This document shows, in pieces, positions 1 through 11,945 of a stretch of DNA of 64,000 bases. This stretch comes from Megamerina dolium (lineage: Eukaryota; Arthropoda; Insecta; Diptera; Megamerinidae). The translations under genes were made by a program, and so were the position numbers. The notes beneath the pieces are model-generated. The model was not told the origin of the DNA, ran no database searches, and saw only the letters and a program-made list of their open reading frames with translations. Where the stretch lies: NCBI GenBank assembly GCA_963854835.1, contig OY978525.1:112516018-112580017 (forward strand), in the 5' to 3' direction. Each line of letters starts with the position of its first letter. Positions within the stretch are counted from its first letter, which is position 1.

Positions 1-286
1 AGATGCACTACACCGTTGTAATCCATGAAAACCGTAATCATTGCCTTCTTTTTTGATTGAAAACGACGCTGATTTAATTCCTTCGACTTTACAATCTCAT
101 TGAAAATTTCTCGAAAATTCATTTTTTTTTTTTATGAAATTTTATTTTACATATTTTCAAAATGGATTGCTCCACAAAGTATTTCTAGTTAACTGCACTA
201 CATATAAAATCTTCTTACTATAAATTCTTCTCGAACTCCGAAGAAAAATATGGTGCCACACCATAACTGTCATTTGATTTTGTTTA
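1..286. other. AT-rich flank without a recognised gene
   Basis: No coding region, RNA gene or repeat family shared with the rest of the window was seen here. It precedes the first MITE copy. Confidence 0.4.
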
Positions 287-792
287 ACAACCCTGACAGA
301 CGGCAGCGTTAATACGGATTAACGATTTAATTCGAATTAACTCGGGCATTAACTGCAGCTAATCCGCAATAACTCAACGAGTTAATTGTCAAAATTAAAG
401 ATGATTAGGGCAATTTTCGATGGCAACACTGCTGGAAAATTTCTATTGTGAATTTTTGTCGATCCAACTTACAATACAATAGGTGTGTTCGCTTATAAAA
501 ATCTTTCAACAATTGTTAACAGCTTTCGACATGAAAACCGTTGGGAAACAAGTAAATCACGCGGTCAATTACGAACTGTGAATGTCAATTTACAAGTTTC
601 TGATTGTTCTCAGTTCACGTACTTCTTGTAGATTTTCTCATATAGAGAGTGACAGATGACAGAAATTGTAATGTAAGTAAGTAATAGTAATGTAAGTGAG
701 CAGACCTAATACAACAGCAATCAGCTGTTCAGTTAATCCGCGGATTAAGTGGGCCGTTAACCCGGATTAATGCTATAGTCTGTCTAGGCTAT
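287..792 (-). mobile_element. MITE family M, copy 1 (about 500 bp)
   Basis: The ends form a long inverted repeat built around GACAGACGGCAGCGTTAATC followed by GGATTAACG; the right end reads as its complement and finishes in GGCTAT. Two further copies lie at 9972-10487 and 22261-22746, in the opposite orientation. The interior has no open frame and matches the other copies, including a stretch with AACTGTGAATGTCAATT. This is a non-autonomous DNA transposon. The superfamily is not assignable: the left end of this copy is degenerate and no clean target-site duplication is visible. Confidence 0.8.
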
Positions 793-1929
793 AATATGCT
801 CATAAGTTCCCTCGATTACAGCTACAAACTTAGTTAATGCAACAAACGAGAGTTGAGTGTACACTCATTAAGCACATGTATTAAAATTCTGAATGAATCT
901 TATATTGATTCAATAGTGCAGACAATATGCACACAACTAGAAATACATGCAACAACATATAACACATAATATTCTCATCACGGTGATTGCTTTACTACGA
1001 ATATATAACTACACAATACATAGCAAATAAAATATATATATTCATTCATGCTTTTATTGCATAAATTTGTGTAGATTAATGTGTGTGTGTGTGTGTGTGA
1101 ATGACCTCTTATTAGCAGTCTTCAGCTGTCAGCGGTTAGTTAGCATCAGTCTGATTGTTTGCCGATTAAAGAATACTCAGTCGACAAGCAAAAGCAAAAG
1201 AGTATATTGATTCGATGCTATCTGAAGGTATTCTACATATGTTGCAATATACTCAATTAACGCTTGAATAATGAATATCAAGCTGTGCTCTTCTTCATCT
1301 ATGTGTTTTGGATGCGCAGTAGCGCATAGCAAACAGTATAGTTTATACATACGTATCACATATTTGTTCATATAATTATTGTTCTACGATCATTTGGACC
1401 ATTGTGCTTAAATATTTTCCCTTCACTTTGCTCAACAGCCAACTGCATAAATGCACGATGATTTTATCATCAATCATATCATTAAAAATCAACGATTATA
1501 TATACTTACAAAAATATGCATTAATTAAATGATCACTATTTAGTTTTTGGCACTTAATTTGAATATTTTGCGGAATTAGAATTTTTGTTACAACCTAACC
1601 GTTATTAATACAATATGAAAGAAAATTCTCCACAGCTCCAGCACTTACATGCCTTAATTTTTTAAATAAGTTAGTGCCATAGGACTCTAACTCACATAAA
1701 TACTATCTATTCATACAAATACGTGTATACTGTATTTTAAGTGTAGTCCCAACCCAAATGGCATTTAAGCATTTATGTACATCATTCGATATACAAGGAA
1801 ATTCCAAAGATTTGCATCACTTAGTTAGTGCTTATACTTGCAGTAAATGCTTGTACGATGAGTATTATGAAGTTGCACAGCTAGCGCCGCTAGACGTTAG
1901 AGCGAATGGAGCGCAAATTCAGCCGCTGG
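793..1929. other. Intergenic DNA upstream of the first cuticular gene
   Basis: AT-rich, with a (TG)n microsatellite near 1081-1099. No gene is visible. The 3' part probably holds cis-regulatory DNA of the downstream cuticular gene, but I see no specific site apart from the TATA box. Confidence 0.35.
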
Positions 1930-1936
1930 TATAAAA
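1930..1936 (+). promoter_or_regulatory. TATA box (TATAAAA) of the Cpr47Ef-like gene
   Basis: TATAAAA lies about 215 bp before the first recognisable coding exon. Transcription would start near 1960. The short first exon that usually carries the first few codons of cuticular genes should lie between about 1960 and 2130, but I could not fix it. Confidence 0.5.
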
Positions 1937-2147
1937 CGTGCATCGCAATGCTATGATATACTATGTACTGTTGCAACTCATACAGTATAACAGTGATATA
2001 GTGACCCACTGCCATAGACATTAAGTCTATATGGCTAAATTTATTACACACACACATACATACATACGTACAGCAGACAAGTTGAACTTTTATGGTTGAA
2101 GCTATGTCGATTGATTGGTTTTTTTTTCTTTCTGTGTATCGTTACAG

Positions 2148-4107
2148 CCGATTTTCTTGACACTTTTGGCGCTAACGCATAGTGCACGCTTAGATAATAA
2201 ATACTTACCACCACCACCGAATGCAGCTACAGCAGGTGGCGGTCCCGGCTTACAAGGACCCGGTGGCAATAATGGTCTAGGTGGTGGATTCCCCGGTGCT
2301 GGTGGTCCTGGCAGACCATTCGGCGGAGCACCGGGTGGTGGTGGTGGTGCACCAGGCAGACCGTCTGGTCCATCAGGCCCGTCATCTCAGCCATCTGGTC
2401 CACAAATTCCAATCATCTCGTATGTGAATGAAAATGACGGTGATGGTAACTATCGATTCAGCTATGAGACTGGCAATGGCATACGTGCCCAAGAGGAAGG
2501 CACCATCAAGAATAGGGGCTCCGAAAATGAAGGTCCCTCTGTAATGGGTACATACTCGTACACAAATCCCGAGGGCGAACTTGTTGAGATCTCATACATT
2601 GCCGATGAGAATGGTTTCCAACCGACCGGTGATGCATTACCTACACCACCTCCCATACCCGAAGCAATTGCTAAGGCCTTAGCGTCACAAGGTATTTCTC
2701 CGGCTCCTGGCGGTGGTTATACTGGTGGTACTGGTGCTGGTGCGCCTGGTAGTCCTGGAAGTGAGTATAACATGGCATTACTTATGCGTTTAATGAATAA
2801 TTTTGTGTTTTTGTGCAACCGTAGGTTATGGCGGTGCTGGTGGTGGTGCTGGAGCTGGTGGATATGGTGGTGGTGCTGGCGGTCGTGGTGGTAGTGGTGC
2901 CGGTGGACCAGGTGGTTATGGAGGTGCTCCCGGTGGTGGTTATGGAGCGCCCGGTGCTGGTGGTGGTGCTGGAGCAGGAGGTTATGGTGGTGGCGCAGGA
3001 ATAGGCGGAGGTCGAGGTGGTGGTGCTGGCGGCCGTGGTAGTAGTGGTGCCAGTGGACCAGGTGGTTATGGTGGTGCTCCCGGCGGTGGTTATGGAGCGC
3101 CCGGTGCTGGAACAGGAAGCTTTGGGGGTGCCGGCGGACGTGGTGCTAGTGGAGGAACTGGCGGTTTCGGTGGTGGTGCAGGAGCTGGAGGTGCTGGAAC
3201 AGGAAGCTTTGGCGGTGCCGGTGGACGTGGTAGTAGCGGAGGAGCTGGCGGTTTTGGTGGTGGTGCAGGAGCTGGAGGTGCTGGAGCAGGCGCTGGAGGT
3301 TATGGTAGCGGTCCGGGTGCTGGAGGTTATGCAGGCAGCCCTGGTGCAGGTGCTGGCTCCGGTGGTCATGGTGGTGCGGGAAGTGGAGGTTACGGCGGTG
3401 CTCCCGGTGCAGGTGCAGGTGGTCGAGGCGGTGCTAGCGGAGCAGGCGGCTATGGTGGTAGACCCGGTGCTGGCGGTGCAGGCTCCGGAGGTTTCGGTGG
3501 CAGTTCAGGTACTGGAGGCTATGGAGGCGGTCCCGGAGCGGGTGCTGGTGCCGGTGGTCATGGTAGTGCTGGTGGTGCAGGTTATGGTGGTGCTCCCGGT
3601 GCAGGTGCAGGTGGTCGAGGCGGTGGTAGCGGCGCAGGAGGCTATGGTGGTGGACCTGGTGCCGGCGGTGCAGGCTCCGGCGGTTTCGGTGGCAGCCCAG
3701 GTGCTGGAGGTTATGGCGGCGGTCCCGGAGCGGGTGCTGGTGCCGGCGGTCGTGGTAGTGCCGGTGGCGCAGGTTATGGTGGTGCTCCCGGTGCAGGTGC
3801 TGGAGCTGGTTCCGGTGGTCGAGGCGGTGGTAGCGGAGCAGGAGGCTATGGTGGTGGATCTGGCGCAGGTGGTGCAGGTGCTGGCGGTTTCGGTGGCAGT
3901 CCTGGTGCTGGAGGTTTTGGTGGCGGAACCGGCGCTGGTGCTGGTGGTCGCGGCAGTGCTGGCGGTGCTGGTGCTGGTGCCGGACGTCCTGGTGGCTTTG
4001 GAGGTGGTGGTGCTGGTGCTGCTGGACCAGGTACACAATATATTCCTCCCGCTTCAGGTCGGCCTGGGAATGGCGAATTCAATCCACAAACTGGCTACAA
4101 TTACTAA
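2148..4107 (+). CDS. Cpr47Ef: RR-1 cuticular protein with long glycine-rich tail, Cpr47Ef-like (exons 2148-2760 and 2825-4107)
   Basis: Structural, secreted cuticle protein that binds chitin through a Rebers-Riddiford RR-1 domain. Coding begins after a TTACAG acceptor at 2147 with a hydrophobic signal segment (PIFLTLLALTHSA), so the initiator Met must come from an unresolved short upstream exon. Then follow RLDNKY and a Gly/Pro-rich linker. The RR-1 domain covers about residues 95-165, with NGDGNY-like aromatic spacing, YETGNGI, GTYSYTNPEGE, ADENGFQP and LPTPPPIPEAI. A 64-bp intron (donor GTGAGT at 2761, acceptor at 2824) joins in phase 1. Exon 3 encodes some 400 residues of GGYGG, GGFGG and GAGGRG repeats and ends in TGYNY. 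The visible total is 631 residues; Drosophila Cpr47Ef is, from memory, about 600 with the same layout. Frames overlapping on both strands are shadows of the GGN-rich repeat. Orthology is inferred from domain sequence and layout. Confidence 0.85.
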
Positions 4108-4255
4108 ACCACTTACCGTCGAATCTATAGCCCTGCTGAATACAAACTCCTTGAAACATCATCTACCGAAAATACTCTTACCACTTAAGTGTTTGCTAAT
4201 TTGAGAAGTAAATTTTATGTATGTTTTTAATATGGCTAGTGACGTATGTATGTAA

Positions 4256-4268
4256 AATAAAAAATAAA
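4256..4268 (+). terminator. Poly(A) signals of the Cpr47Ef-like gene
   Basis: Two AATAAA hexamers lie at 4256-4261 and 4263-4268, about 150 bp after the stop codon. Another AATAAA near 4616 could serve a longer 3' UTR. Confidence 0.55.
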
Positions 4269-5285
4269 CAAACAAACATAAAATATAATTAAACGATTAA
4301 ACGCTTCAGCAACGACATATGCCTGCCTCCACAATTTATATGAATATGTTATATTAAATGTTGCCAAATTACAATGTTATCCTCTGTCTTAATTGTACAT
4401 AAACATATACATTCATATAAGTATATATACTACATATGTACTTTTAAGGTTCATATAACTATGATTCTTATGTCCTTAAGTATATGCATATTTTTTTTAA
4501 ATTGTATTTTCATTTTCTTTTATTTAAATTGTGTAAATTAACTTCAAGCTTTTGCAAATAGCCTACATGTATGAAATCTCTTCAAATTTGAGTGTATGTA
4601 GGTTGAAAAATGAACAATAAAAAACATGTTCAAAATGAATCGAAAGACTTTTAATAAACATTTAAAGGGAAATCACAAGTAACATCTTCATCGACAGTTT
4701 AGAGACATTTCTACATATTTCCCAATAAGTAAATTAATTAGCACTAAGAAAACAACTTTCAATTTATTCAATTCAATTGCATTTCTGGTAAGCATAATAG
4801 CTTAAAATGGCATTGCCGTTGATGGAGAGATAATAACAAAGTGGTAATACATAGTGATAGTTAATTAAATGGGTATGGAAGCAGCCAAAAGAATAATGAA
4901 TACTAAAGAATAGGAGAATAAATTATATTTCACAATCTACACAAAAATGTTTAAAATACTAAGTACTGCGAATTAATTACAATGATTTTTATCATAAAAA
5001 TAAAAGACATTTACAATTTGTATTGTTATTGCACAATGATACCGATTTGGTAGAAAAAAATATTTATGCGCAAATTTTTTTAAATTATTTATTACATTAT
5101 GAATGCAATAAATCTTATATTTATTGAATTTGAGATATGATAATACTGAGCTAAGAAATAGCTCATATCATTTCTTATAAAAAAGCTGCTAACATTTAAC
5201 TCTGAGTTATGAGGAACATTTTAGCGATTATATTAATTAATTTTTGTAAAATTTTTATCACTCGCTAATACTTGCTTTAGAATTG
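4269..5285. other. AT-rich intergenic DNA
   Basis: No gene or shared repeat recognised between the cuticular gene's 3' end and the mariner nest. Confidence 0.35.
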
Positions 5286-6990
5286 TTGTCCTACTTCAAT
5301 GTATGTACTTCCCTTTCATGTTTTTGAACGTGTGAACGACTACTCCACCGGCAAAAAACAAAGGAGTTTTTGCATCAAATTGTGTGTGGCGATAAAAAGT
5401 CGTTCCATTACGATCATCCAAAATGTCGGGCAACGCATGGATACCCCTGCCATGCCTCATCATCGATGGCCAAGCCAAATTTTCATGGCGAGATCATGCT
5501 GTGTATTTAGTAGGACCAGCTGGGTGTGGTGTATTATACAAGGTGCGACAAATATGTATTAAGACTCGAACCATATCTCAGCAATCATCATATGTGTGAG
5601 CACGTGCATTTTAAAGCTTCAACCTACCTCTACTAACTGTCAAAATTTCATGGCATTTGGTTGACATTTAATGTTTATTGATATTCATTTTACAAAACAC
5701 GTGTTCGTTTGATGTTGAAATTTTAACAATTTTAACCAAAAATTAATGAGAGTCAGTTATTATAGAGACATGGTTGCAGCTGCAGAAAATGATCTAAACT
5801 TCCTGAAAACAATGGTTACGGATGATTAAACATGGTGTTTTCAATACGATCCAGAAACCAAGCGTCAAAGTGCGGAATGGAAATCAAAAAACTAACCACA
5901 AGCCAAAAAAAACACGAAAAGTTCCATAAAAAATCAAAACAATGCTCATCATATTCTTCGATAGCAAAGGAATTATCCACAAAGAATTTGTTCCAGCTGG
6001 CCAAACAGTTACTTCCGCATGTTACCTCGAAGTTTTGAAGCGTTTGATGTGCAGAATCCGTCGTGTTCGACCAGAATACCGCGATCCAAAAACTTGGTCT
6101 CTGTTGCACGATAATGCACCGAGTCACACAGCACTCATTGTTCGTCAATTTTTGGCTCGGAATTAGGTCTGTGTGTTGAAACACCCGCCGTATTCACCTG
6201 ATTTGGCACCGTGCGACTTCTTTTTGTTCCCAAAACTGAAATTGAAGTTGAAAGTATGCTTTTTTGATGACATTCAGACCATACAACGGGCTTCGACGAG
6301 GGCACTGGAGACAATTCCGAAAAATGGGCTGGAACACGCGTTTGAATCACTATTAAATCGTTGTAACAAGTGTATTGAAGCAGGAGGAGAATATTTCGAA
6401 TTAATATACCGAAAAATTAGCAGATATTGTGTTTTAATTGTTTTAATTTTCTAGAGGCAGTCTTAATACATAATTGTCGCACCATGTAAGCTGTTGAAAT
6501 CGAGTCAGCCGATCAAAGGGAACCTGTACCGATGACATTTGATGCGTTTGAGCTGAGCATTGCGTTACAAACGGTCACAATACGACGGCGGACACGAAAA
6601 AGTTATTTTGCAACATGATAATGCTCGATCACATGCTGCAGCGCCCGTTCGTACGTACTTATAAACGCTCAAACTGGAAGTCCTACCCTACCCGCTGTAC
6701 AACCCAGACATTGCTCCCTCCAATTACCACTTGTTTCGGTTGATGACACACGGCCTGAAAGAACAGCGCTTCCATTCTTATGAAGAAGCCAAATATTGGG
6801 TGGATTGCCTCAAAACATGTCGACTTCTTCCAACGCAGGATCTGCATGCTGCCTGAAAGATGGGGAAAAACTAGCGGCTAGCGGCGGACAATACTTGAAC
6901 ATTGAATCTATAACAAATTTTTCTAAAATTACTTAGAAACTAACAATAAGTAATCAAATCTTACAAACTAAATAAAATTATGTGATATTC
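5286..6990 (+). mobile_element. Mariner remnant (outer), split by a second mariner
   Basis: The left part (about 5286-5538) encodes a degenerate mariner middle region, recognisable as FLHQIVCGDKKS (family FLHRIVTGDEKW) and later QLGVVYY. The right part (6487 to about 6910) resumes with KLLKSSQPI, then VILQHDNARSH with its catalytic Asp, NPDIAPSNYHLF and a C-terminal HGLKEQRFHSYEEAK. Several stops and frameshifts make it inactive. The reading frame breaks at the point where the inner mariner (5539-6486) begins, so the inner one is younger. Boundaries beyond the coding remnant are approximate. Confidence 0.75.
5539..6486 (+). mobile_element. Mariner (inner), internally deleted, with intact ends and TA target duplication
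   Basis: The ends CAAGGTGCGACAAATATG and its near-complement at the right end (finishing GTCGCACCATG) are inverted repeats. TA sits at 5537-5538 and again at 6487-6488, as expected for Tc1/mariner insertion. The interior carries a decayed transposase: DDXTWCFQYDPETKRQS, then FFDSKGIIHKEFVPAG, LLHDNAPSHTA (catalytic Asp), an in-frame stop, HPPYSPDLAPCDFFLFP (third Asp) and a C-terminus near EAGGEYFE. The N-terminal DNA-binding part is missing and frameshifts separate the pieces. Most like mariner DD34D transposases; not autonomous. Confidence 0.85.
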
Positions 6991-8125
6991 CCAACGTTCC
7001 ATCACAATTTGTTGAGTCACGAGGTATAGCAATTTCACAGCATATTCAGTGTGTCTTTTCTTTTTAATCGACGATGCCCCGTGCTCAGCAACAATTGCCT
7101 AGCAAGGGGATTCGGATGACTGTGTAATTTTTGAATGTAGCTTCTGCAAGACATTGCAACTTCCTCAGAAATTGTGGGTACATTTAAATCTCGATGGATG
7201 TTAACGTTCCTCATATACCAAGGCGCGTTTACAATAATACGCAGACACTTGGATTGTATTCGCTGCAATTTTTCGATATTAGAGGGAGATGCGGTGCCCC
7301 AAAACTGAATACCATAAGTCCAGATTGGCTTCAGGATTGCTTTATATAATAGCACTTTGTATTCGAGATTCAACTTTGATCTTTTGTGTATCAGCCACCA
7401 TAACTGATTAATTTTAAGCTTGATCTGAGTTTTCTTTGCCTCTATGTGATTTTTCCAGATCAGCCTTCTGTCGAGGTGAATACCCAAGTTCCTTGTTGAG
7501 GAACATTGTGGAACTGATTGGCCATTAATTTTAAGTGGGGGACATGTATCTGGCCTTAGCGTGAAGGTTACATGTACGCTCTTTGATTCATTGACTTTTA
7601 TACGCCATTTTGCTAGCCAGATTTCGAAAGAATCGATATGAGTTTGCAGGAGTTTAGTAGCTTCTATGGGGTTAGAGCGAGAGCACAATATTGCCGTATC
7701 ATCTGCAAAGGTCGATATAAATGTACAGTTATTGCTGGGCATATCTGTAGTGTATAAGAGATACAGTAAGGGGCCCAAAACGCTTCCCTGAGGAACGCCA
7801 GCGTGAATATCCAATGGATTTGTTGTGTAATCCTTGTGATGTACGAGAAATTGTCTTTTCGTGAGGTAGCTACTAAGCAATGAGGAGACATTTGCAGGCA
7901 GTAATAGTTTGAGTTTGTAAATAAGGCCATCGTGCCATACTTTATCGAAAGCTTGAGTGATATCAAGAAAGACAGCTGAGCAATACTTTTTTTTCTTCAA
8001 AAGTGTTCCTTATCAGAGTTACAATGCGGTGGACTTGTTCTATTGTGCCGTGCTGTTTTCTAAATCCAAACTGATGTTGAGGAATCAGTTGGTTGAGATT
8101 AATAAATGGAGTTATATTCATGACA
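6991..8125 (-). mobile_element. 5'-truncated jockey-type LINE, reverse transcriptase domain (family L1)
   Basis: An open frame of 321 residues at 7035-8000 covers the RT palm and thumb: AVFLDITQAFDKVWHDGL, GVPQGSVLGPLL, FADDTAIL (catalytic box) and the tail LLSTGHRRLKRK near the stop. Upstream, HQFGFRKQHGTIEQVHRI continues in another frame at about 8000-8125, separated by one frameshift. No endonuclease or ORF1 is present, so the copy is 5'-truncated. The same family recurs at 34539-35050 and 54110-55140, all on the minus strand. The 3' UTR boundary near 6991 is a guess. Confidence 0.85.
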
Positions 8126-8149
8126 AGTAGCTTGTGTATGTGTGTTCAC

Positions 8150-8335
8150 AATTGACAACAAACGCAATCGTGTAACCACTTCAAAGGAGAGTTTGGCGCG
8201 GTTCAACCGGAATACGAACGAGATTTTGCACCATTTCGTAGTCATGGAGTTAACATGGATCTATTAACAACAACAAAACTCTATGCATTTGCAAAGCATT
8301 AAACGTCGTTGGCCATTTGGCTTTAAAAAAATTAT
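8150..8335 (+). mobile_element. Short mariner transposase scrap
   Basis: Translation gives SLARFNRNTNEILHHFVV followed by ELTWIY, which resembles the mariner segment before the first catalytic Asp (family pattern FKRNP-EFLRRFVT-DETWIH). The expected Asp-Glu is here Glu-Leu and a stop follows. No termini were found. Tentative. Confidence 0.4.
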
Positions 8336-9971
8336 AATCTTCATTCTGCAAAACCATCCTACATTTATTCAACAATAGCCACTGTAAAGCAGTAATAGTT
8401 GCAATTAAATGCAAACCGAATTGCATCAATTTTTGTTTTGGTTTATTGAGTTTGTTTATTTTTCTTAAACTTCTGAATTTTACTTCTCAAAAAAGGTATG
8501 TGTTTACCTAATGGCAAATATCTTTGGTTTGTATGTAGCGGTCCGCTTGAAATGTCCAATTATAGCCAATTTGAGCTATAATTGGACATTTCAAGCGAAG
8601 ACCAAATTTCGCTCTCCTTCGATGGCCGCCATCAAATTTTCATTAAACACTCTTGCTTCTGTTTCATTGAATTATGTCTAATTTTACAGTACTTTTCTCT
8701 TTAACCTATTGGCGATGCATTTTCATATAATGTATTGGTGGCGAAAATAGCCTTACATCTATGCATGTGGTTGTTCCTTTTTTTTTTTTTTCTTGTGTTT
8801 TTCAGTTTTCGCAACACAACAATTATTGAAGAACATGTTCCAACTTATATATATTTTGTAATATCTCAAAAAACACATAAATCAACAACTGATGGCTGTG
8901 CTCTCTTCTTTCTCTGTCTCTATGTTACAATACTAGACTAGACTATACATATTCAGTTGTTGGTGTTCAGTGATCATATGGAAAAGTTTAAAGTTTAATA
9001 ATAATGGTTTATTATTCACTTTGGCATTTTTCTTCGTAAATAAATATATGTTTCATCAGAAAAAAAAACAAATAATAATAATAAATAAATAAAATAAAAT
9101 ATATTGACTGTGCACACATCAAAAATCAACACGAAACACCTAAATAAGAGCATTTTGTATTCTTATAATGATGGCACATCGTTTAAATTTTATTTGAATT
9201 TTCTTCACATTTTTTGACATTTAATTTTGTCTTTTAATTTATATTTTATTGTCACGTTTTCAACATAATATTTAGGAAGGTTATATGATATATTCCAAGC
9301 TATTGTGAGAATTTATGTATTCTTTTAAATTTTGGATTTGAAATCTGACAATTCATTTGATGTAATCAAGTGATTCAATGGGACAGAATTTCAATGGCAT
9401 GATTCGAGTAATTTTCAGAATATCATTAGTATAAGAGAAAATTCTCAATTGATAATAAATGCATACAAATGCATGTGTGGAATCTTCAAAGAAATGCAAA
9501 GGAATGCCTTCGATTTATAACGATTCATAACTAATAATAATAATTTCAAAACAACTTTGTATGAAAACCAATTATACGAGTACATGTGCTATCGACACAA
9601 CACATTTGTCAAGATCATATTAAAATTAAATATATATAAAGACATTAAATGCTCTTAAATCCAGCATATTCCCCAGATTAAATCATATGCAACTATTTTC
9701 ATCTTTATAACCTTAAGACTAAGTGAATTCTAAGTGGGAAGAGTTAGGGCTCCAGATATGAGGCTTTCAATGGGTGAGTCATTCTTTTTTAAATCGCACA
9801 ACTTTCAGGATTTGATGTCTTATATTCGACCGAAAATTTTAAAAAATTTTTTACGTGAAGAAAGAGGTATATATATAATTTATAAAGAGATAGTTAAGTG
9901 AAGACATACGGAATCAGTGTTACCACTTAACTTAGTTTTAGTACGAAATGATCTCTCACAGTTTCCATATA
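8336..9971. other. AT-rich intergenic DNA
   Basis: Contains homopolymer runs and the perfect hairpin at 8544-8597. The open frame near 8735 is low-complexity and has no recognisable domain. Confidence 0.35.
8544..8597. repeat. Perfect 23-bp inverted repeat with 8-nt loop
   Basis: The arm at 8544-8566 (begins CGCTTGAAATGTCC) is exactly complementary to 8575-8597; the loop is CAATTTGA. The flanks do not continue the pairing. The function is unknown; it could be a small foldback insertion or a transcribed hairpin. Confidence 0.85.
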
Positions 9972-10487
9972 ATAGCCTAGACAGACGGCATCGTTAATCT
10001 GGATTAACGGCGTATTTAATCCGAATAAAATACTAACCTGACAGACGGCAGTATTGCGGGTTAAGTAAACAGCTGATTGCTGTTTTATTAGGTTTGCTCA
10101 CTTACATTACTATTACTATCAATTTCTGTCATCTGTCACTCTTGATATGAGAAAATATACAAGAAGTACGCGAACTGAAAACTATCAGACACTTGTAAAT
10201 TGACATTCACAGTTTGTAATTGATAGCTGGATTGTTTTGTTTCATGTCGAAAACTGTTAACAATTGTTGAAAGCTTTTTATTAGCGAACACACCTATTGT
10301 TTTGTAAGATGGATCGAGGAAAAATTCACAATAGAAAACAGCTGTTAATTTTCATTTTAATTGTCCTAATCCTCTTTAATTTTGAGAATTAACTCACACA
10401 GGTAATGCGGATTAGCTGCATTTAATGCCTGAGTTAATTCGAATTAGCACGTTAATCTGGATTAACGCTGCCGTCTGTCAGGGCTAT
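9972..10487 (+). mobile_element. MITE family M, copy 2
   Basis: Left end ATAGCCTAGACAGACGGCA and right end TGCCGTCTGTCAGGGCTAT form inverted termini. An internal copy of the TGACAGACGGCAGTATT motif lies about 75 bp inside the left end, giving a subterminal direct repeat. The interior matches copies 1 and 3. No coding capacity. Confidence 0.85.
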
Positions 10488-11084
10488 AAGTTCACACGTG
10501 TATCGGGATTTCTCTCCGAAAAAATTTTTAACGAAATATCAATATTAGGTCAAAATTTTGTGAATTTCTGTGTTACTTAAATCGCAATATCTCAGGTTCG
10601 ACTGGTCCGATTTAGTTCGTTCAACACCCGTTGGATAGACAATTTCATATACTCTAATTTGATAAATTACAATTTTTTATAATTTAAAATAAATGTATAA
10701 AATATTGAATGAAAATTTCATACGGCTTTTTCATGCCCGTCCCCATGGATAAATGAGTTTTTCTTACCACACCAATGAACGCGCCATACATTTTTAGAAA
10801 ATTCGAAATTGTATTTATTTACCACGACCTACATATATGTATGTATATATCGTAAAATTTGCGAACTAACGAGCACAGCATTTATAAACACATGTATGTC
10901 CCATGCATTTATTTCAAATTCAATATTTTTCGTTTGCTTGCTACCGCAATACTTCATAGTATAAAATGACCGCAGAGTGGTGTCGGCCCATACATTTTTT
11001 GGAGAAAAATAGAAAGAGTTTAAATAGGACTTAAATTATGAACGTATGTAAATTTTATGGACGTAAATCAAGAAAAAAAAGTAG
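10488..11084. other. AT-rich DNA
   Basis: No gene or shared repeat recognised. It leads into the 153-bp tandem array. Confidence 0.35.
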
Positions 11085-11945
11085 ATTAGGCGTGATCAGT
11101 TTATTTTAAAGCATACCTTCCATACAAACCTAAGCTCAAAATTGTCTTAAAAATGCCATAAAAAGTGCCCTGATGAGTAAATGACTCCAAAATTTTGGAT
11201 ACTTATTTATAATAATATTAAAAGTAAATATCCCAAAAATGAGAGTGATCGGTTTATTGTAAATCATACCTCCCATACAAACCTAACCTCAAAATAGCAT
11301 TAAAAATGCCATAAAAAGTGCACCGATAAGTATGTGACTCCAAAATTTTGGTTATTTATTTAAAATAATATTAAAATTGAACATTCCAAAAATGGGACTG
11401 ATCTGTTTATTGTTAAGCATACCTCCCATACAAACCTAACCTCAAAATAGTCTTAAAAATGCCATAAAAAGTGCACCGATAAGTATGTGACTCCAAAATT
11501 TTGGTTATTTATTTAAAATAATATTAAAATTGAACATTCCAAAAATGGGACTGATCTGTTTATTGTTAAGCATACCTCCCATACAAACCTAACCTTAATA
11601 TCGCGTTAAAAATGCACTAAAAAGTGTACCGATAAGTATATGACTCCAAAATTTTTGCAATTTATTTATAATAATATTAAAAGTGAATACCTCAAAAATG
11701 GGTGAAATCGGTTTTTAGTAAAGCATACCTCCCATACAAACCTAAGCTCGAAATCGCCTTAACAATGCCATAAAAAGTGCACCGATAAGTATAAGACTTC
11801 AAAATTTTGAACATTTATTTATAATAATATTAAAAGTGAATATCTTAAAAATGGGAGTGATCGGTTTATTATAAAACATACCTCCCATACTAACCTAACC
11901 ACAAGAACGTCTTAAAATGCCATAAAAAGGACTAAAAAAGGACAC
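11085..11945. repeat. Tandem array with exact 153-bp period, about 5.6 units
   Basis: The landmark CATACCTCCCATACAAACCT (with single-base variants) begins at 11112, 11265, 11418, 11571, 11724 and 11877, every step being exactly 153 bp. Within each unit ATGCCATAAAAAGTGCACCG and TTATTTATAATAATATTAAA-like blocks recur at fixed offsets. Units differ by substitutions but almost no indels. The phrase CCCATACAAA and a period near 153 bp are shared with the internal repeats of family R. Confidence 0.95.

Noticed and set aside
2782..4204. Long open frames on both strands across the glycine-rich exon (Ser/Thr-rich, His/Gln-rich, Val/Leu-rich)
   Set aside because: They are the other frames of a GGN-rich repeat; only the frame with the RR-1 domain, correct splice phase and a cuticle-like C-terminus is real.
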